Below are positions 19,044 to 28,761 of a stretch of 64,000 bases of DNA, piece after piece. Position numbers and translations under genes: made by a program. Below the pieces are notes generated by a model, which was not told where the DNA came from, ran no database searches, and saw only the letters and a list, made by a program, of their open reading frames with translations. Source of the stretch: CAITWF01 sp038231575 (lineage in GTDB: Bacteria > Verrucomicrobiota > Verrucomicrobiia > Opitutales > Opitutaceae); NCBI GenBank assembly GCA_038231575.1, contig JBBRLB010000011.1, positions 6,818-70,817 on the forward strand. The letters run 5' to 3'. Each line of letters opens with the position of its first letter. Within the stretch, counting starts at the first letter, position 1.

Positions 19044-19880
19044 AATTATGGGGGTGGGCGTGCGTCACTCGCTCTTTCCCGGCGGCACACGCTTGGACGC
19101 GCTCGCTTTCGCGGGCGGTGTGCTTCCCGACGCCACTCTCCGCGGCATGCGGAGGTTTCGGTCTCATGGCGGGACCGTCCTGACCGTTGCCGGTCGGGAT
19201 TTTTTTGAGTGAGGCCTCTGCGCCCGGTTCGGACACTCCCTGCCGGGAGCGGCGCGCCGGACGTGGTGGGGACACGTCTGCAATACCAATCTTCGCGTCC
19301 TCACCCTTGCCACGGGGACGGCACCAGCTTTTGGCCGGCCGTTGGCCCCGCGTTACGGGTCTGACCTCTTACCTCTCAGGTTGCTTTCGCTCTTGCAGCG
19401 AGGTGACGTGTTTTTGCACGCCGCCTCATTGAGGAGGTTTGACGAACTTTGCCAGGTTCGCTCGCTCCCCGCCGCCGCGCTGCCTTTACGCGCCCGATCC
19501 GAGTGACCGGATTGGGCCTTTTGGCGGGGTAGGCCCGCCAGACAACGCGACTGCGTTCTGGTCTGCGCAGTAGCAACCGAAACCCTCTGGGTAACTGCGT
19601 TGGCGCACGGGTCGAAACGCCCCGTGGGCCTGACTCGGCTCGCATGCGGTTTCTAATCGCCGCTTGCCGCTCAGTTCACTTCTTCGTGGACTTGCCTGAC
19701 CGAACACGACTTCGGCCAGAGGAACTGGTGAGATATGCCTGCCATACCGCTAACGCGGTGTGGAGGGGGAGCCGGCACCAGCTGCCGTCACCCTTTCCCC
19801 GGTCGCCCGGGATTATCCCAGTCGTGCTCTCGGCGATTTTTTTCAGACCGCCGCGCTGCGACTGTTCTATCAAGGAACGT
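19044..19880 (-). ncRNA. Candidate large structured noncoding RNA (unassigned)
   Basis: About 840 bases between typA and hrpB with no credible protein frame. The stretch is packed with strong inverted repeats: 19085-19123 (minus-sense GAAA tetraloop), 19138-19154, 19159-19177, 19492-19517, 19523-19539, 19538-19561 and 19602-19630. A T-tailed leftward terminator closes it at 19004-19043. The minus strand also carries GCGAAAGC-type capped stems, favouring leftward transcription. I looked for RNase P, tmRNA, SRP RNA, 6S and group I/II intron hallmarks and found none. It may be one RNA or several. The 5' end is not defined; 19880 is where hairpin density stops. Confidence 0.35.
19178..19206 (+). 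terminator. Intrinsic-terminator-like hairpin on the plus strand
   Basis: TCCTGACCG / CGGTCGGGA (one G-U pair) at 19178-19199 is followed by seven T residues (19200-19206). It would stop a rightward transcript; no rightward gene precedes it, so either a small rightward RNA (about 19045-19206) exists or the hairpin is part of the leftward RNA. Confidence 0.45.
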
Positions 19881-20049
19881 TTTGGACGGTGCGCACAGAA
19901 TTTGAAAAATGAAGCCTAGGTTCTTCACATTCGGTGCACCGTCGAAATCGGTGAATAAGTTGGGAGCAATCTGGCTCACCGGTTATTCACCGGGCTTGCC
20001 ACGACGGGAAATGACCGGACGCTCTGCCGCTCGCCAGATTGGAAATAAC

Positions 20050-22596
20050 ATGACTCCGCGCGAACTGCCCATCTACGAACTCGAGCCCGCCGTCGTCGCC
20101 GCTGTGCGCGGCGCAGGCCGGCTCATCGTGCAGGCGCCGACGGGCTCGGGCAAATCGACGCAGATTCCGCAAATGCTTTGGCGGCACGGTCTGCTCGGTG
20201 AGAAAGGCGAAGTGGTCGTGCTCCAACCGCGCCGGCTCGCCGCGCGCATGCTCGCGAAGCGCGTCGCTGAAGAAGCCGGCACGAGTCTGGGCGAGGGCGT
20301 CGGCTACCAAATCCGCCTCGAGTCGCGCGTGAGCGAGCGCACGCGGATTCGGTTCGTGACCGAGGGAATCTTGCTCCGCCAAATGTCCTTCGACGCGGCG
20401 CTCCGCGGCATCAGCGCGATCATTTTCGATGAGTTTCACGAGCGGCATCTCTACGGCGACATCTCATTGGCCCGCGCTCTGCAGATTCAGCAAACGATCC
20501 GGCCCGACCTGAAGATCATCGTAATGTCGGCAACCCTCGATGCCGGCCTCCTGAAGAACTATCTGGCGCCGTGCGAAGTGCTCGTCTCGAAAGGCCGCAG
20601 CTTTCCGGTGCGACTCGAGTATTTGGAGAAGCGTGTGGATTTCGAGGCGGAGCCGGTATGGGACGTCGCGGCGCGGGAATGTGAGCGCGTCGCGGCGGCG
20701 ACGGGCGGAGATTTTTTGGTGTTCATGCCCGGCTCCTACGAAATCAACCGGACCGTGCAGGCCATCCAGACGGCGCGCGGGCTGCGCGACTTCGTGACGT
20801 TTCCGCTCCACGGCGAACTTCCCCCCGAGCAACAAGACCGCGCTGTCGCGCGCTACGACTCGCGCAAAATCATTGTCTCGACTAACGTCGCCGAAACCTC
20901 GCTCACGATCGACGGTGTGACCGCCGTGATCGATTGCGGCCTTGCTCGCATCGCCCGTTTCGATCCGCACCGCGGGATCAACACGCTGCTCGTCGAGAAA
21001 ATCTCCGCGGCGAGTGCCGACCAGCGTGCGGGTCGTGCCGGTCGAACGGCGCCAGGTGTGTGTGTGCGACTCTGGACCGAGCGCGAGCACGAACAGCGCG
21101 CGCCGCAGGAACTGCCCGAGGTGAAGCGGCTCGATTTGTCCGAGGTCGTGCTGACGCTCAAGGCGAGCGGGATCGACGATGTCGCGAATTTTCCGTGGCT
21201 CGAAAAGCCCGACGCCGTCGGTCTCGTCCGCGCGGAAAACCTTCTCGTCGATCTCGGCGCACTCGGGGGCGAACAGAAATTGATCACCGAAGTCGGCCGC
21301 AAAATGCTGCGCTTCCCGGTGCATCCGCGCTACGCCCGCATGTTTCTCGCGGCTGCCGATCGCGGCTGCGTGCGGCCGGTGGCACTCATGGCGGCGCTCA
21401 CGCAGGGACGAAACTTCCTGCTGCGCGGGGTGCCGAAGGAGGTCGAGCGCACGCGGGAAGACACGCTCGGTGAAGAGCACGAGAGCGACTTTTTCTTGCT
21501 CATGCGCGCGTGGCGCTATGCCGACAAAGCGAACTACTCCCTCGAGGCGTGCCGCCGGCTTGGCATCCACGCCCAGGGTGCGCGGCAAGTCGGGCCGTTG
21601 TTCGAGCAGTTCTTGGAAATTGCCGCGAAGGAAGGGCTCGATGTGACGGAGAAACGCACCGACGGCGCCGAAGTCCGCAAATGCGTGCTCGCCGGTTTCT
21701 CCGACCAACTGGCGCGCCGCCTCGACGCCGGGACGCTCCGCTGCGAGGTGGTCCACCATCGGCGCGGCGTGCTCGCGCGCGAGAGTGGCATCCAGCAGGC
21801 GAAGCTCCTCGTCGCCGGTGAAATCAGCGAAATCGGCCGCGGCGACGGCGAGGTCAACACGCTCCTCTCCATCGCCACGGCGATCGAGGAGTCGTGGCTG
21901 AAGGAATTTTTCCCCGACGATTATCGCGAGACCCGTGGCGTGACCTACGACGAACAGCAGAAGCGCGTCGTCACGCGTCGCGAGCGTCGTTTCCGCGACC
22001 TTGTGCTCGACGCGAAGGTCAGCAGCGACGAAGCGCCGCTCGATGCCGCCGCCGCGTTGCTCACGAAAGAGGTGATCGCCGGCCGCCTGAAACTCGAGGG
22101 CTGGGACGAAGCCGTCGAGCAATGGATCACCCGCGTGAACCGGATGGCGGAGTGGTTTCCGGAACTCGAAGTAAACCCGATCGCCGAGGCCGATCGCGCG
22201 ACGCTCATCGAGCAGATCTGCTATGGCGAACTCGGTTACCGCGACATCAAGGACAAGCCGGTCATGCCGATCTTGCGCGACTGGCTGACCGCCGAGCAGC
22301 TCGCGGTAATCGATGACTATCTCCCGGAGCGTCTCGTGATGGGTAACGGGCGAAAGTCGCGTCTCACGTATAACAAGGAAGGCCCGCCTGTGCTGAGTGC
22401 GCGCATCCAGGAACTCTACGGCATCGAGGGAAAATTCACGATCGGTCACGGCCGGGTGCTCGTGAAATTCGAAATCCTCGCGCCCAATCAGCGTCCGATC
22501 CAAGTGACGGACGACCTGACGAATTTCTGGCGCGAGCAATATCCGAAAGTAAAAGCGGAGTTGTCCCGCCGCTACCCGCGACACGAGTGGCGCTAG
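20050..22596 (+). CDS. hrpB: ATP-dependent RNA helicase HrpB
   Basis: 848 residues, close to the HrpB norm (~820) and shorter than HrpA. Walker A GSGKST is at 32-37, motif II DEFHERH starts at 127 (DEFH is usual for HrpB), then VMSATLDAG, TNVAETSLTIDG and QRAGRAGR. The C-terminal HrpB domain is clear: PVLSARIQELYGIEG and RPIQVTDDLTNFW, ending RRYPRHEWR. It is a DEAH-type helicase of uncertain RNA target. Start at the ATG giving MTPRELPIYE; a frame open further upstream is unlike the family. Confidence 0.94.
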   Translation: MTPRELPIYELEPAVVAAVRGAGRLIVQAPTGSGKSTQIPQMLWRHGLLGEKGEVVVLQPRRLAARMLAKRVAEEAGTSLGEGVGYQIRLESRVSERTRIRFVTEGILLRQMSFDAALRGISAIIFDEFHERHLYGDISLARALQIQQTIRPDLKIIVMSATLDAGLLKNYLAPCEVLVSKGRSFPVRLEYLEKRVDFEAEPVWDVAARECERVAAATGGDFLVFMPGSYEINRTVQAIQTARGLRDFVTFPLHGELPPEQQDRAVARYDSRKIIVSTNVAETSLTIDGVTAVIDCGLARIARFDPHRGINTLLVEKISAASADQRAGRAGRTAPGVCVRLWTEREHEQRAPQELPEVKRLDLSEVVLTLKASGIDDVANFPWLEKPDAVGLVRAENLLVDLGALGGEQKLITEVGRKMLRFPVHPRYARMFLAAADRGCVRPVALMAALTQGRNFLLRGVPKEVERTREDTLGEEHESDFFLLMRAWRYADKANYSLEACRRLGIHAQGARQVGPLFEQFLEIAAKEGLDVTEKRTDGAEVRKCVLAGFSDQLARRLDAGTLRCEVVHHRRGVLARESGIQQAKLLVAGEISEIGRGDGEVNTLLSIATAIEESWLKEFFPDDYRETRGVTYDEQQKRVVTRRERRFRDLVLDAKVSSDEAPLDAAAALLTKEVIAGRLKLEGWDEAVEQWITRVNRMAEWFPELEVNPIAEADRATLIEQICYGELGYRDIKDKPVMPILRDWLTAEQLAVIDDYLPERLVMGNGRKSRLTYNKEGPPVLSARIQELYGIEGKFTIGHGRVLVKFEILAPNQRPIQVTDDLTNFWREQYPKVKAELSRRYPRHEWR

Positions 22597-22658
22597 TGAA
22601 AGTCGTCAGCGACCGAGCCACCGCGATGACGTGGGTGGTCCCGGTCCGCTTCCACGCC

Positions 22659-25418
22659 TCAGAGGCGCGTCGTCACACTGAGACTCCACGTGGTGGGTTC
22701 CGCGTAACGATAGATGTAGTTGGGGCGTCCGGCCGCGCTGTTGAACGAGGTGGCGCCGGTAATGCGGTAGGGGCTGTCGCCGTTGACGACGTCGTAGATG
22801 TTTTGCAGGCCCAGGCGAAAGTTCGTCTGATATTTCTTCAGGAAGCGCCGGTCGTAGAGAACGTAGGCGCTGATCGGAAACATCGCGCCGGCTTTGTAGC
22901 TCACACCGTTGAAAATGGCGGCATTATAGTTGGGCCCATACACGCCATTGAGGCCCAGCCGCAGACTTCGCATCCACGGCAGCTGGTAATCGAGCACGAA
23001 ACTGCCGGTATAGGGCGCACTGCGGCGGCCCGAGACGGCGTCGGTAAGCGTGTTGGACCCCAGCACCGTGCGGGCGTTGGCCAGAATCGTGGCGCTCTCC
23101 GCCAGCGCGGGGTTTCCGCCGGGCGCGGTGGCGGCGGCCGTGCGGGCTTCCGCGGCTGTGAGATACACCCGGAACTGCGAAAAGTCGGCCTGCGCCCGAA
23201 CGCGCGAGGCGGAAAACGAGACGCGCGTCTGCAACCCGTGCCAACGCTGGCCCTGAAGCGTGAGCTCAAGGCCCCGCGCCTGCTCATTTGAATTCACGGT
23301 GCGGCGCTCGTTGTTGAGGCCGTTGATGACGGTCACATACTTCGGGTCGCTCGGCAGGACGTCGTTCGGGTTGATGAGGTCCTCGAGTTGCGTGAGCGAG
23401 AGCGAGTCGGGCGACCACGCATAGGCCGCGTTGACGCGCTTGATGTCGTAGACTCCCAGGGTGTAGGTGAGCGTCCGCTGGAAGAGATCACCCTTCAGGC
23501 CGACTTCCCTGGTCTTGCCGCGAACGGGTCCGATGTCGGGACCGTAAAAAACCTGGCGCGACTGCCAGTTGAACGACTCCGAGTTTACGCCGTAGACGTT
23601 GACGGTCGCGGCGTCGCTGCGCCAGACGGACACGCTCACGCCGGCCATCGCGCTCGTGGCAGAGAGATCGAAATTGGGATCATAGGTGTAGACGCTCGGA
23701 TTTTCCCACGGCATGCCCGGGTGATGAAAATAGCCGCGGGCATCCGTGGCATATGCGGCGTTGGTCGGAATCTTCCGCTTCAGCCTGTTCCAACTGGTGC
23801 CCACAAGGGAGTGGACGCGGCCGCCGAAATACTCGCCGGAGAGCGAGGCGGTTTGGGTTTGGGCGTAGCGGATGTCGACGAACGGACCGGTGACGGTCGT
23901 GCTCTCGTAAATCACGGGCTTGAAGTCCGGGGTGGATCGGATGTTCGGGAGGAGGAACTGGTCCCAGAATCCGGTCGTGCCAAACGCGGGATCGTCGAGG
24001 TAGGCGCGCAGGCGGACGCCGTTGTTGGCGATGAGGCCGGCGCCGAGTTCGTTGGCGAGACCGGTGCGGCGAGAGAACTTGGTGTCGCGCTGCTTGAGGG
24101 CCGTGACGACGAGGAGCTGCTTGCTCCAGCGGCCGAAGTCGAACGGATAAACCGCCGCGAGGCGGCCCGCGATCACGATGTTGCCGAAGACCTTGAAAGC
24201 CGCGCCACCAATGGCCTCCTCGATGTAGGGGCGGCCAGTGCTATCGACGCTCAGCACCGGCGGTGTCTGGCTCGTGCCGAACGAATTGTCGTTTCGATCC
24301 TCGTGTTGGAATTGCTGATTGAAGGCGGCCTCGATCGCCAGTTTGCCGATGCGCTGCTCGATCGTGACACTCGCGACGTTGAAGATGCGGTTGTTGTAAT
24401 CGACGGTGCCGAGCATGTTCGTGTATTTGTCAAAGCCGGTGAAAGTCTTGAAGGTGCCATTGGGCAGGCGCACGGGCTGCGACTGGCCGGCGAGCAACGA
24501 CACCTGGTTGCCGGAGGGCCCGTTCCGATCGATGGCGGCGGGAAACGTGCTCGTGCGATAGAAGATCTCCTGGTCGGAGGTGTAATACCACTGGTTGTTC
24601 GAGCTGAAGCCGCGGCCCGTGGCGGCGACGTCGTTGACCGCGAGGGCGCTGTCGGCGCGCACGCGGTGCGTCTCGCCGCGCTCGAGTTCGACGCGAATCG
24701 TGGTGGTCTTGAACGGCTCGTAGGTGAAGGCGAGGTCGGCGGCGCGAAACACATCGTTGGTGCCGCGGACGTAGGTCTTGTTGCGCCGGTTGACGAGATT
24801 CAGCCGCACAAAGAAATTGTCGGTCACCTTGCGGTTGACATCGAGTTGGACGCGATAGGCCTGGTAGGATCCGTAGCTGGCGAAGAGTTCCTCCATGTTG
24901 CGCGAGCGGGCGCGCTTGGTGTAAATCGTGGCCTGTCCGCCGGGCTGGGAGTCGCCAAACATGAGGGAATTCGATCCCTTGTTGAAATCGAAACGCTCGA
25001 CGTTGTAGGTGTCAGAGGGGACATACCACGTGAAGAAGTTGCGGGAGCTGCCGCTGCCGCTGAGGCCGCGATAGGTGATGCGGTCGTCGTTGCGCGACTC
25101 GAGCCGCGGCGTGACATTGACGCCCGCCACGTATTGCGCGGCGTCCTCCATGCTGAAGGCGCCGAGGTCGCGCATGAATTCAGCGGTGATGACGTCGACC
25201 GTGACGGGGAGCTTCGCGAGTTCCTGGTTGGTGCGACTCCCGATGAGGGTCGTCGTCGCCTGCCAGGATTTGTCGTCCGTCTCCGCGACGGTGAACGGTG
25301 ACAGGGCAACGACCTCGTCGGCCGGAGGTGGGGGCGGGGTCGTTTGCCCGGCGCCAGCGGCGCGAGCGACAAGCGTAGCGATCAGGACGGGCACGGAAAA
25401 AACGCGAAATGGTTTCAT
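22659..25418 (-). CDS. TonB-dependent outer membrane receptor
   Basis: 919 residues. Signal peptide at ~1-23 (ending ARAAGAGQ), then the segment VVALSPFTVAETDDKSW, a plug domain (LPVTVDVITAEFMRDLGAFS, QYVAGVNV, ITYRGLSGSG) and a 22-strand barrel ending in the aromatic-Leu type terminus (SVTTRL). It imports an unknown siderophore, glycan or other large ligand using TonB energy. No TonB/ExbBD or catabolic gene is adjacent. Start at MKPFRVFSV, the first Met with a good signal peptide. Confidence 0.92.
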   Translation of the reverse strand: MKPFRVFSVPVLIATLVARAAGAGQTTPPPPPADEVVALSPFTVAETDDKSWQATTTLIGSRTNQELAKLPVTVDVITAEFMRDLGAFSMEDAAQYVAGVNVTPRLESRNDDRITYRGLSGSGSSRNFFTWYVPSDTYNVERFDFNKGSNSLMFGDSQPGGQATIYTKRARSRNMEELFASYGSYQAYRVQLDVNRKVTDNFFVRLNLVNRRNKTYVRGTNDVFRAADLAFTYEPFKTTTIRVELERGETHRVRADSALAVNDVAATGRGFSSNNQWYYTSDQEIFYRTSTFPAAIDRNGPSGNQVSLLAGQSQPVRLPNGTFKTFTGFDKYTNMLGTVDYNNRIFNVASVTIEQRIGKLAIEAAFNQQFQHEDRNDNSFGTSQTPPVLSVDSTGRPYIEEAIGGAAFKVFGNIVIAGRLAAVYPFDFGRWSKQLLVVTALKQRDTKFSRRTGLANELGAGLIANNGVRLRAYLDDPAFGTTGFWDQFLLPNIRSTPDFKPVIYESTTVTGPFVDIRYAQTQTASLSGEYFGGRVHSLVGTSWNRLKRKIPTNAAYATDARGYFHHPGMPWENPSVYTYDPNFDLSATSAMAGVSVSVWRSDAATVNVYGVNSESFNWQSRQVFYGPDIGPVRGKTREVGLKGDLFQRTLTYTLGVYDIKRVNAAYAWSPDSLSLTQLEDLINPNDVLPSDPKYVTVINGLNNERRTVNSNEQARGLELTLQGQRWHGLQTRVSFSASRVRAQADFSQFRVYLTAAEARTAAATAPGGNPALAESATILANARTVLGSNTLTDAVSGRRSAPYTGSFVLDYQLPWMRSLRLGLNGVYGPNYNAAIFNGVSYKAGAMFPISAYVLYDRRFLKKYQTNFRLGLQNIYDVVNGDSPYRITGATSFNSAAGRPNYIYRYAEPTTWSLSVTTRL

Positions 25419-25524
25419 GGGGCAGGGGTTCGACGCGGACGGGAAGTGAGTGGACATGCTCGCTTCACTCCGAGGCAAGGTGAAACGCTGCCCGGTCAGC
25501 GTGCGGCCGCGTGCCGCGCCCACG

Positions 25525-28500
25525 TTAATGGAAATCGTGCGACGCCTGCGCGGGCAGATCGGATTCCCGCAGCGGTTCGATCGTCTCGGCGCGCACGTGG
25601 GTGACGTTCGACACGTTTTGCAGACGTCCGGTGATTTTCAACGCGGGCTCCTGGGTGATGACGAGGCGCAGGCGTTCGAAGAGCTGCGGCACCACGACGG
25701 CGTTGGCGATGCCGGTTTCGTCCTCGAGGCTGAGGAAGACAAAACCCGCCGCCGTGCCGGGGCGTTGCCGGCAAATAACGGCGCCCGCGATGGTGACCGT
25801 CTGGCCGTTGGCCACGTGCCGCAAGTCTTTCGCCGGACACACCTCGAGCCGATCGCGGATCAAGGCCATCGGGTGCTCGCCGACAGTGAGGCCGAGGCCG
25901 GAAAAATCCGCCTGCACTTCCTCCCCGCGCGACATCGCGGCGAGCGGGGAGTCTTCGCGATACGCGTCGGCGAACTGCTTGAAGAGTGCCTCGTCATCCG
26001 ACCACGCGGCTTCGACCTGCCAGAGCGCCGTGCGGCGGTGATGCGAAAACACATCCAGCGCACCGACGGCGGCGAGCGCGCGCCGCTCGGTGGCGGTGAA
26101 GTCCGAGCGCCGCAAAAAATCGTCGAGCGAGGTGAAGGGCTGTTCGTCGCGGGCGGCGAGCATCGCCCGAGCGGCCGCTTCGCGCAGGCCCTTCACGAAG
26201 CGCAAACCGAGGCGAATGCTTTTTCCCCCTGCGACCGTGCACTCCCAGCGGGAAGCGGCCACGCAGACCGGGTGGGCCTGCAACGCGTGGCGCCGGCCAT
26301 CCTGCAACAGCGTCGCGGGCGAATAGAATCCCATCGGCTGATGATTGAGCAGGCTCGCGTAAAATTCCGCCGGCCGGTGAATCTTCAGCCACGTGCTCGC
26401 ATACGCCAGCATCGCGAACCCAATCGCGTGCGATTCGGGAAAGCCGTAGGCGGCGAACGTGCGCGCGGAATCACAGACGCGGTTGACGACGGCTTCATTG
26501 TGACCCTCGCGGCGGAGCGCGAGCATGAGCTGGGCGAGGGCGTGGTGCAGTTTCTCCGGTTGCTTGGTGAAGCCCATCGCGCGGCGCAATTCCTCGGCTT
26601 GCGCCCCGCTGAATTTCGCGAGCGTCATGGAAAGCTCCAGCATCTGCTCCTGAAACAAAATCACGCCCCGCGTGCGCGCGAGGATCGGTTTCACGAGCGC
26701 TTCGACGGAAGGATCGATGTAGTCGTCTTTTTCCACTCCGTCCCGCCGGCGGATGAGCGGATGGACGAGGTGGCCGGTGATCGGACCGGGCCGGATGATC
26801 GCGACTTGGATGGCGAGGTCGTAGAGGTTGACGGGCTTGAAGCGCGGGAGCGTCGCCATCTGGGCGCGGCTCTCAATTTGGAAAACACCCACGGTGTCGG
26901 CGGCGCGGATTTTCTCGTAGGTTTCAGGATCGTCGGGCGGGATGTCGTTGAAATTGTGCGGGCCGCCGCGGTGGGCGCAGAGTTCGAACGAATCCTGCAG
27001 GACGGCCATCATGCCGAGACCGAGAAAATCGATCTTCACGATGCCGAGATTTTCGCAGTCGTCCTTGTCCCACTGGCAGACGCTGCGCCCGGGCATGGTG
27101 GCGGGCTCGAGCGGCACGACTTTGTCGAGTTGATCGCGCGAGATGACCATGCCGCCGGAGTGCTGACCGAGATGGCGGGGCAGGCCCTGGAGGTGATGGT
27201 GCAACCGCACCATCGCTTCGGCGCGCGGATGCGGCGCGGCGATGCCCGCCATCCGGAGTTGCTCCTGCAGATCGAGCGTCTGGGGAAAATCGCCATTGGC
27301 GTAGAGACTCGAAAAACGATCGAGCGCGTCGTCGCCGAAGCCGAGGACCTTGCCGATTTCACGCGTGGTGCTGCGACCGCGATAGGTGATGACGTTGGCG
27401 GTCATCGCAGCGCCGCGCATTCCGTAGCGACGGTAGACTTCTTGGATGACACTCTCGCGTCGATCACCACTCGGCAGGTCGAGATCGATGTCGGGCCAGG
27501 ACGGGTTGCCGTCGGCGCCGACGCGGCCGTCGCTGAGAAAACGCTCGAAGAGGAGGCGGTGCTTGAGCGGGTTGACGGCGGTGATGCCGAGGACGTAGCA
27601 AACCGCACTGTTGGCGGCACTGCCGCGGCCCTGCACGAGAATTTTTTGCTGACGGGCCCAAGCACAGATATCCCAAACGATCAGAAAATAGCCGGAGAAT
27701 TTCAGGCGGGCGATGAGTTCGAGTTCCTTGTTGAGTTGCAGCTGGAGATTTTCGGGCAGCGCTCCGAATCGTTCATGCGCGGCGGCGAAGGTGCGCGCGC
27801 GGAGATAGGTGTCCATCGTTTCGCCCGGCGGCGTGAGGAAGCCGGGAAATTGGTAGCCGAGATTTTCGAGCGTGAACGCGAGGGTGGCGTCGAGGTGGAG
27901 GGAGTTCGCGACGGCCTCGGGCAGGTCGGCGAAGCGCTCCGCCATCTCGCGGGCGGATTTCAGGCGGCGCTCGGCGTTGATTTCGAGGCGGCGGCCGGCG
28001 GCGTCGAGCGTCGTATGCCCGCGCAGGCAGGTGAACACATCGGCGACCATGCGATCGGCGGCGGTAGCGTAGGCGACGCCACCGGTGGCGAGCACAGGCA
28101 GGCGATGCGCGGCGGCCAGGTCGCGCAGGAAGGTCATCTCGCGCTCCTCGCCACGGATCCGGTGGCGCTGCAGTTCGACGAAGAGTCGATCGCGACCGAA
28201 GATCGTGAGAAGTTTCGCGAGGGAAAAATTCGCGGCGGCGGCGCCTCCGGTGCGCCAGGCGCGGCGCACGGAGCCGTCTTCGTCGCCGGTGAGGGCGATG
28301 AGTCCGCCGGAATATTTTTCGAGTTCGGTCCACGTGGCGAAGCAGGGGCGCTTGCGATCGGAGGGAGCAGGCAAGTGGCAACGGCTTCCCGCCGCCAAGT
28401 CAGGGGATTCACCGGCGGGAAACCGTGGCCCCTTCAAACCCGGGGCGCGCGGAGTCAGCTTCGCCTCGGTGATGAGCTGGCAGAGATTTTGGTAACCGGT

Positions 28501-28761
28501 GCGCGTGGCGACGAGGAGTGGAACGACATGGCCGTCCTCCATCGTGATTTCGGCGCCGACGCGGGCGCGGAGATTTTGCTCGCGGGCGGCGCCATAGAAA
28601 CGCGGCGCACCGTAAAGCCCATCGCGGTCGAGCACCGCGACCGCGGGCAGTTCCAGTCGCGCGGCCTCGCGCGCGAGATCCTCGGGCGACGAGGCGCCGC
28701 GCAGGAAACTGAAGGCGCTGCGCGCGTGGAGTTCGACGTAGCCGCTCATGGTGCTAGTCAT
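25525..28761 (-). CDS. dnaE2: Error-prone DNA polymerase DnaE2 (ImuC)
   Basis: 1078 residues. PHP domain at the N-terminus (YVELHARSAFSFLRGASSPE), Pol III alpha catalytic region (GRGSAANSAVCYVLGIT, WPDIDLDLPSGDRRE with the catalytic Asp pair), and a C-terminal OB fold. This is the translesion polymerase of the ImuABC mutasome, acting on SOS damage. The ATG at 28761 overlaps the imuB stop by eight bases and has GAGGG five bases upstream; a second ATG four codons on (28749) is the alternative. Last gene of the SOS cassette. Confidence 0.95.
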   Translation of the reverse strand: MTSTMSGYVELHARSAFSFLRGASSPEDLAREAARLELPAVAVLDRDGLYGAPRFYGAAREQNLRARVGAEITMEDGHVVPLLVATRTGYQNLCQLITEAKLTPRAPGLKGPRFPAGESPDLAAGSRCHLPAPSDRKRPCFATWTELEKYSGGLIALTGDEDGSVRRAWRTGGAAAANFSLAKLLTIFGRDRLFVELQRHRIRGEEREMTFLRDLAAAHRLPVLATGGVAYATAADRMVADVFTCLRGHTTLDAAGRRLEINAERRLKSAREMAERFADLPEAVANSLHLDATLAFTLENLGYQFPGFLTPPGETMDTYLRARTFAAAHERFGALPENLQLQLNKELELIARLKFSGYFLIVWDICAWARQQKILVQGRGSAANSAVCYVLGITAVNPLKHRLLFERFLSDGRVGADGNPSWPDIDLDLPSGDRRESVIQEVYRRYGMRGAAMTANVITYRGRSTTREIGKVLGFGDDALDRFSSLYANGDFPQTLDLQEQLRMAGIAAPHPRAEAMVRLHHHLQGLPRHLGQHSGGMVISRDQLDKVVPLEPATMPGRSVCQWDKDDCENLGIVKIDFLGLGMMAVLQDSFELCAHRGGPHNFNDIPPDDPETYEKIRAADTVGVFQIESRAQMATLPRFKPVNLYDLAIQVAIIRPGPITGHLVHPLIRRRDGVEKDDYIDPSVEALVKPILARTRGVILFQEQMLELSMTLAKFSGAQAEELRRAMGFTKQPEKLHHALAQLMLALRREGHNEAVVNRVCDSARTFAAYGFPESHAIGFAMLAYASTWLKIHRPAEFYASLLNHQPMGFYSPATLLQDGRRHALQAHPVCVAASRWECTVAGGKSIRLGLRFVKGLREAAARAMLAARDEQPFTSLDDFLRRSDFTATERRALAAVGALDVFSHHRRTALWQVEAAWSDDEALFKQFADAYREDSPLAAMSRGEEVQADFSGLGLTVGEHPMALIRDRLEVCPAKDLRHVANGQTVTIAGAVICRQRPGTAAGFVFLSLEDETGIANAVVVPQLFERLRLVITQEPALKITGRLQNVSNVTHVRAETIEPLRESDLPAQASHDFH

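Noticed and set aside
19044..19880. RNase P RNA or tmRNA in the typA-hrpB gap
   Set aside because: No GAGGAAAGTCC or ACAGAA-type P4 strands, no T-loop GGTTCGANTCC near either end, and no tag frame ending in Ala-Ala. A GGTAAGAG block on the minus strand is suggestive of RNase P but isolated.
19376..19919. Short protein frames in the same gap
   Set aside because: They lack starts with ribosome binding sites, run through strong hairpins and have Arg/Pro/Ser-rich shadow composition.
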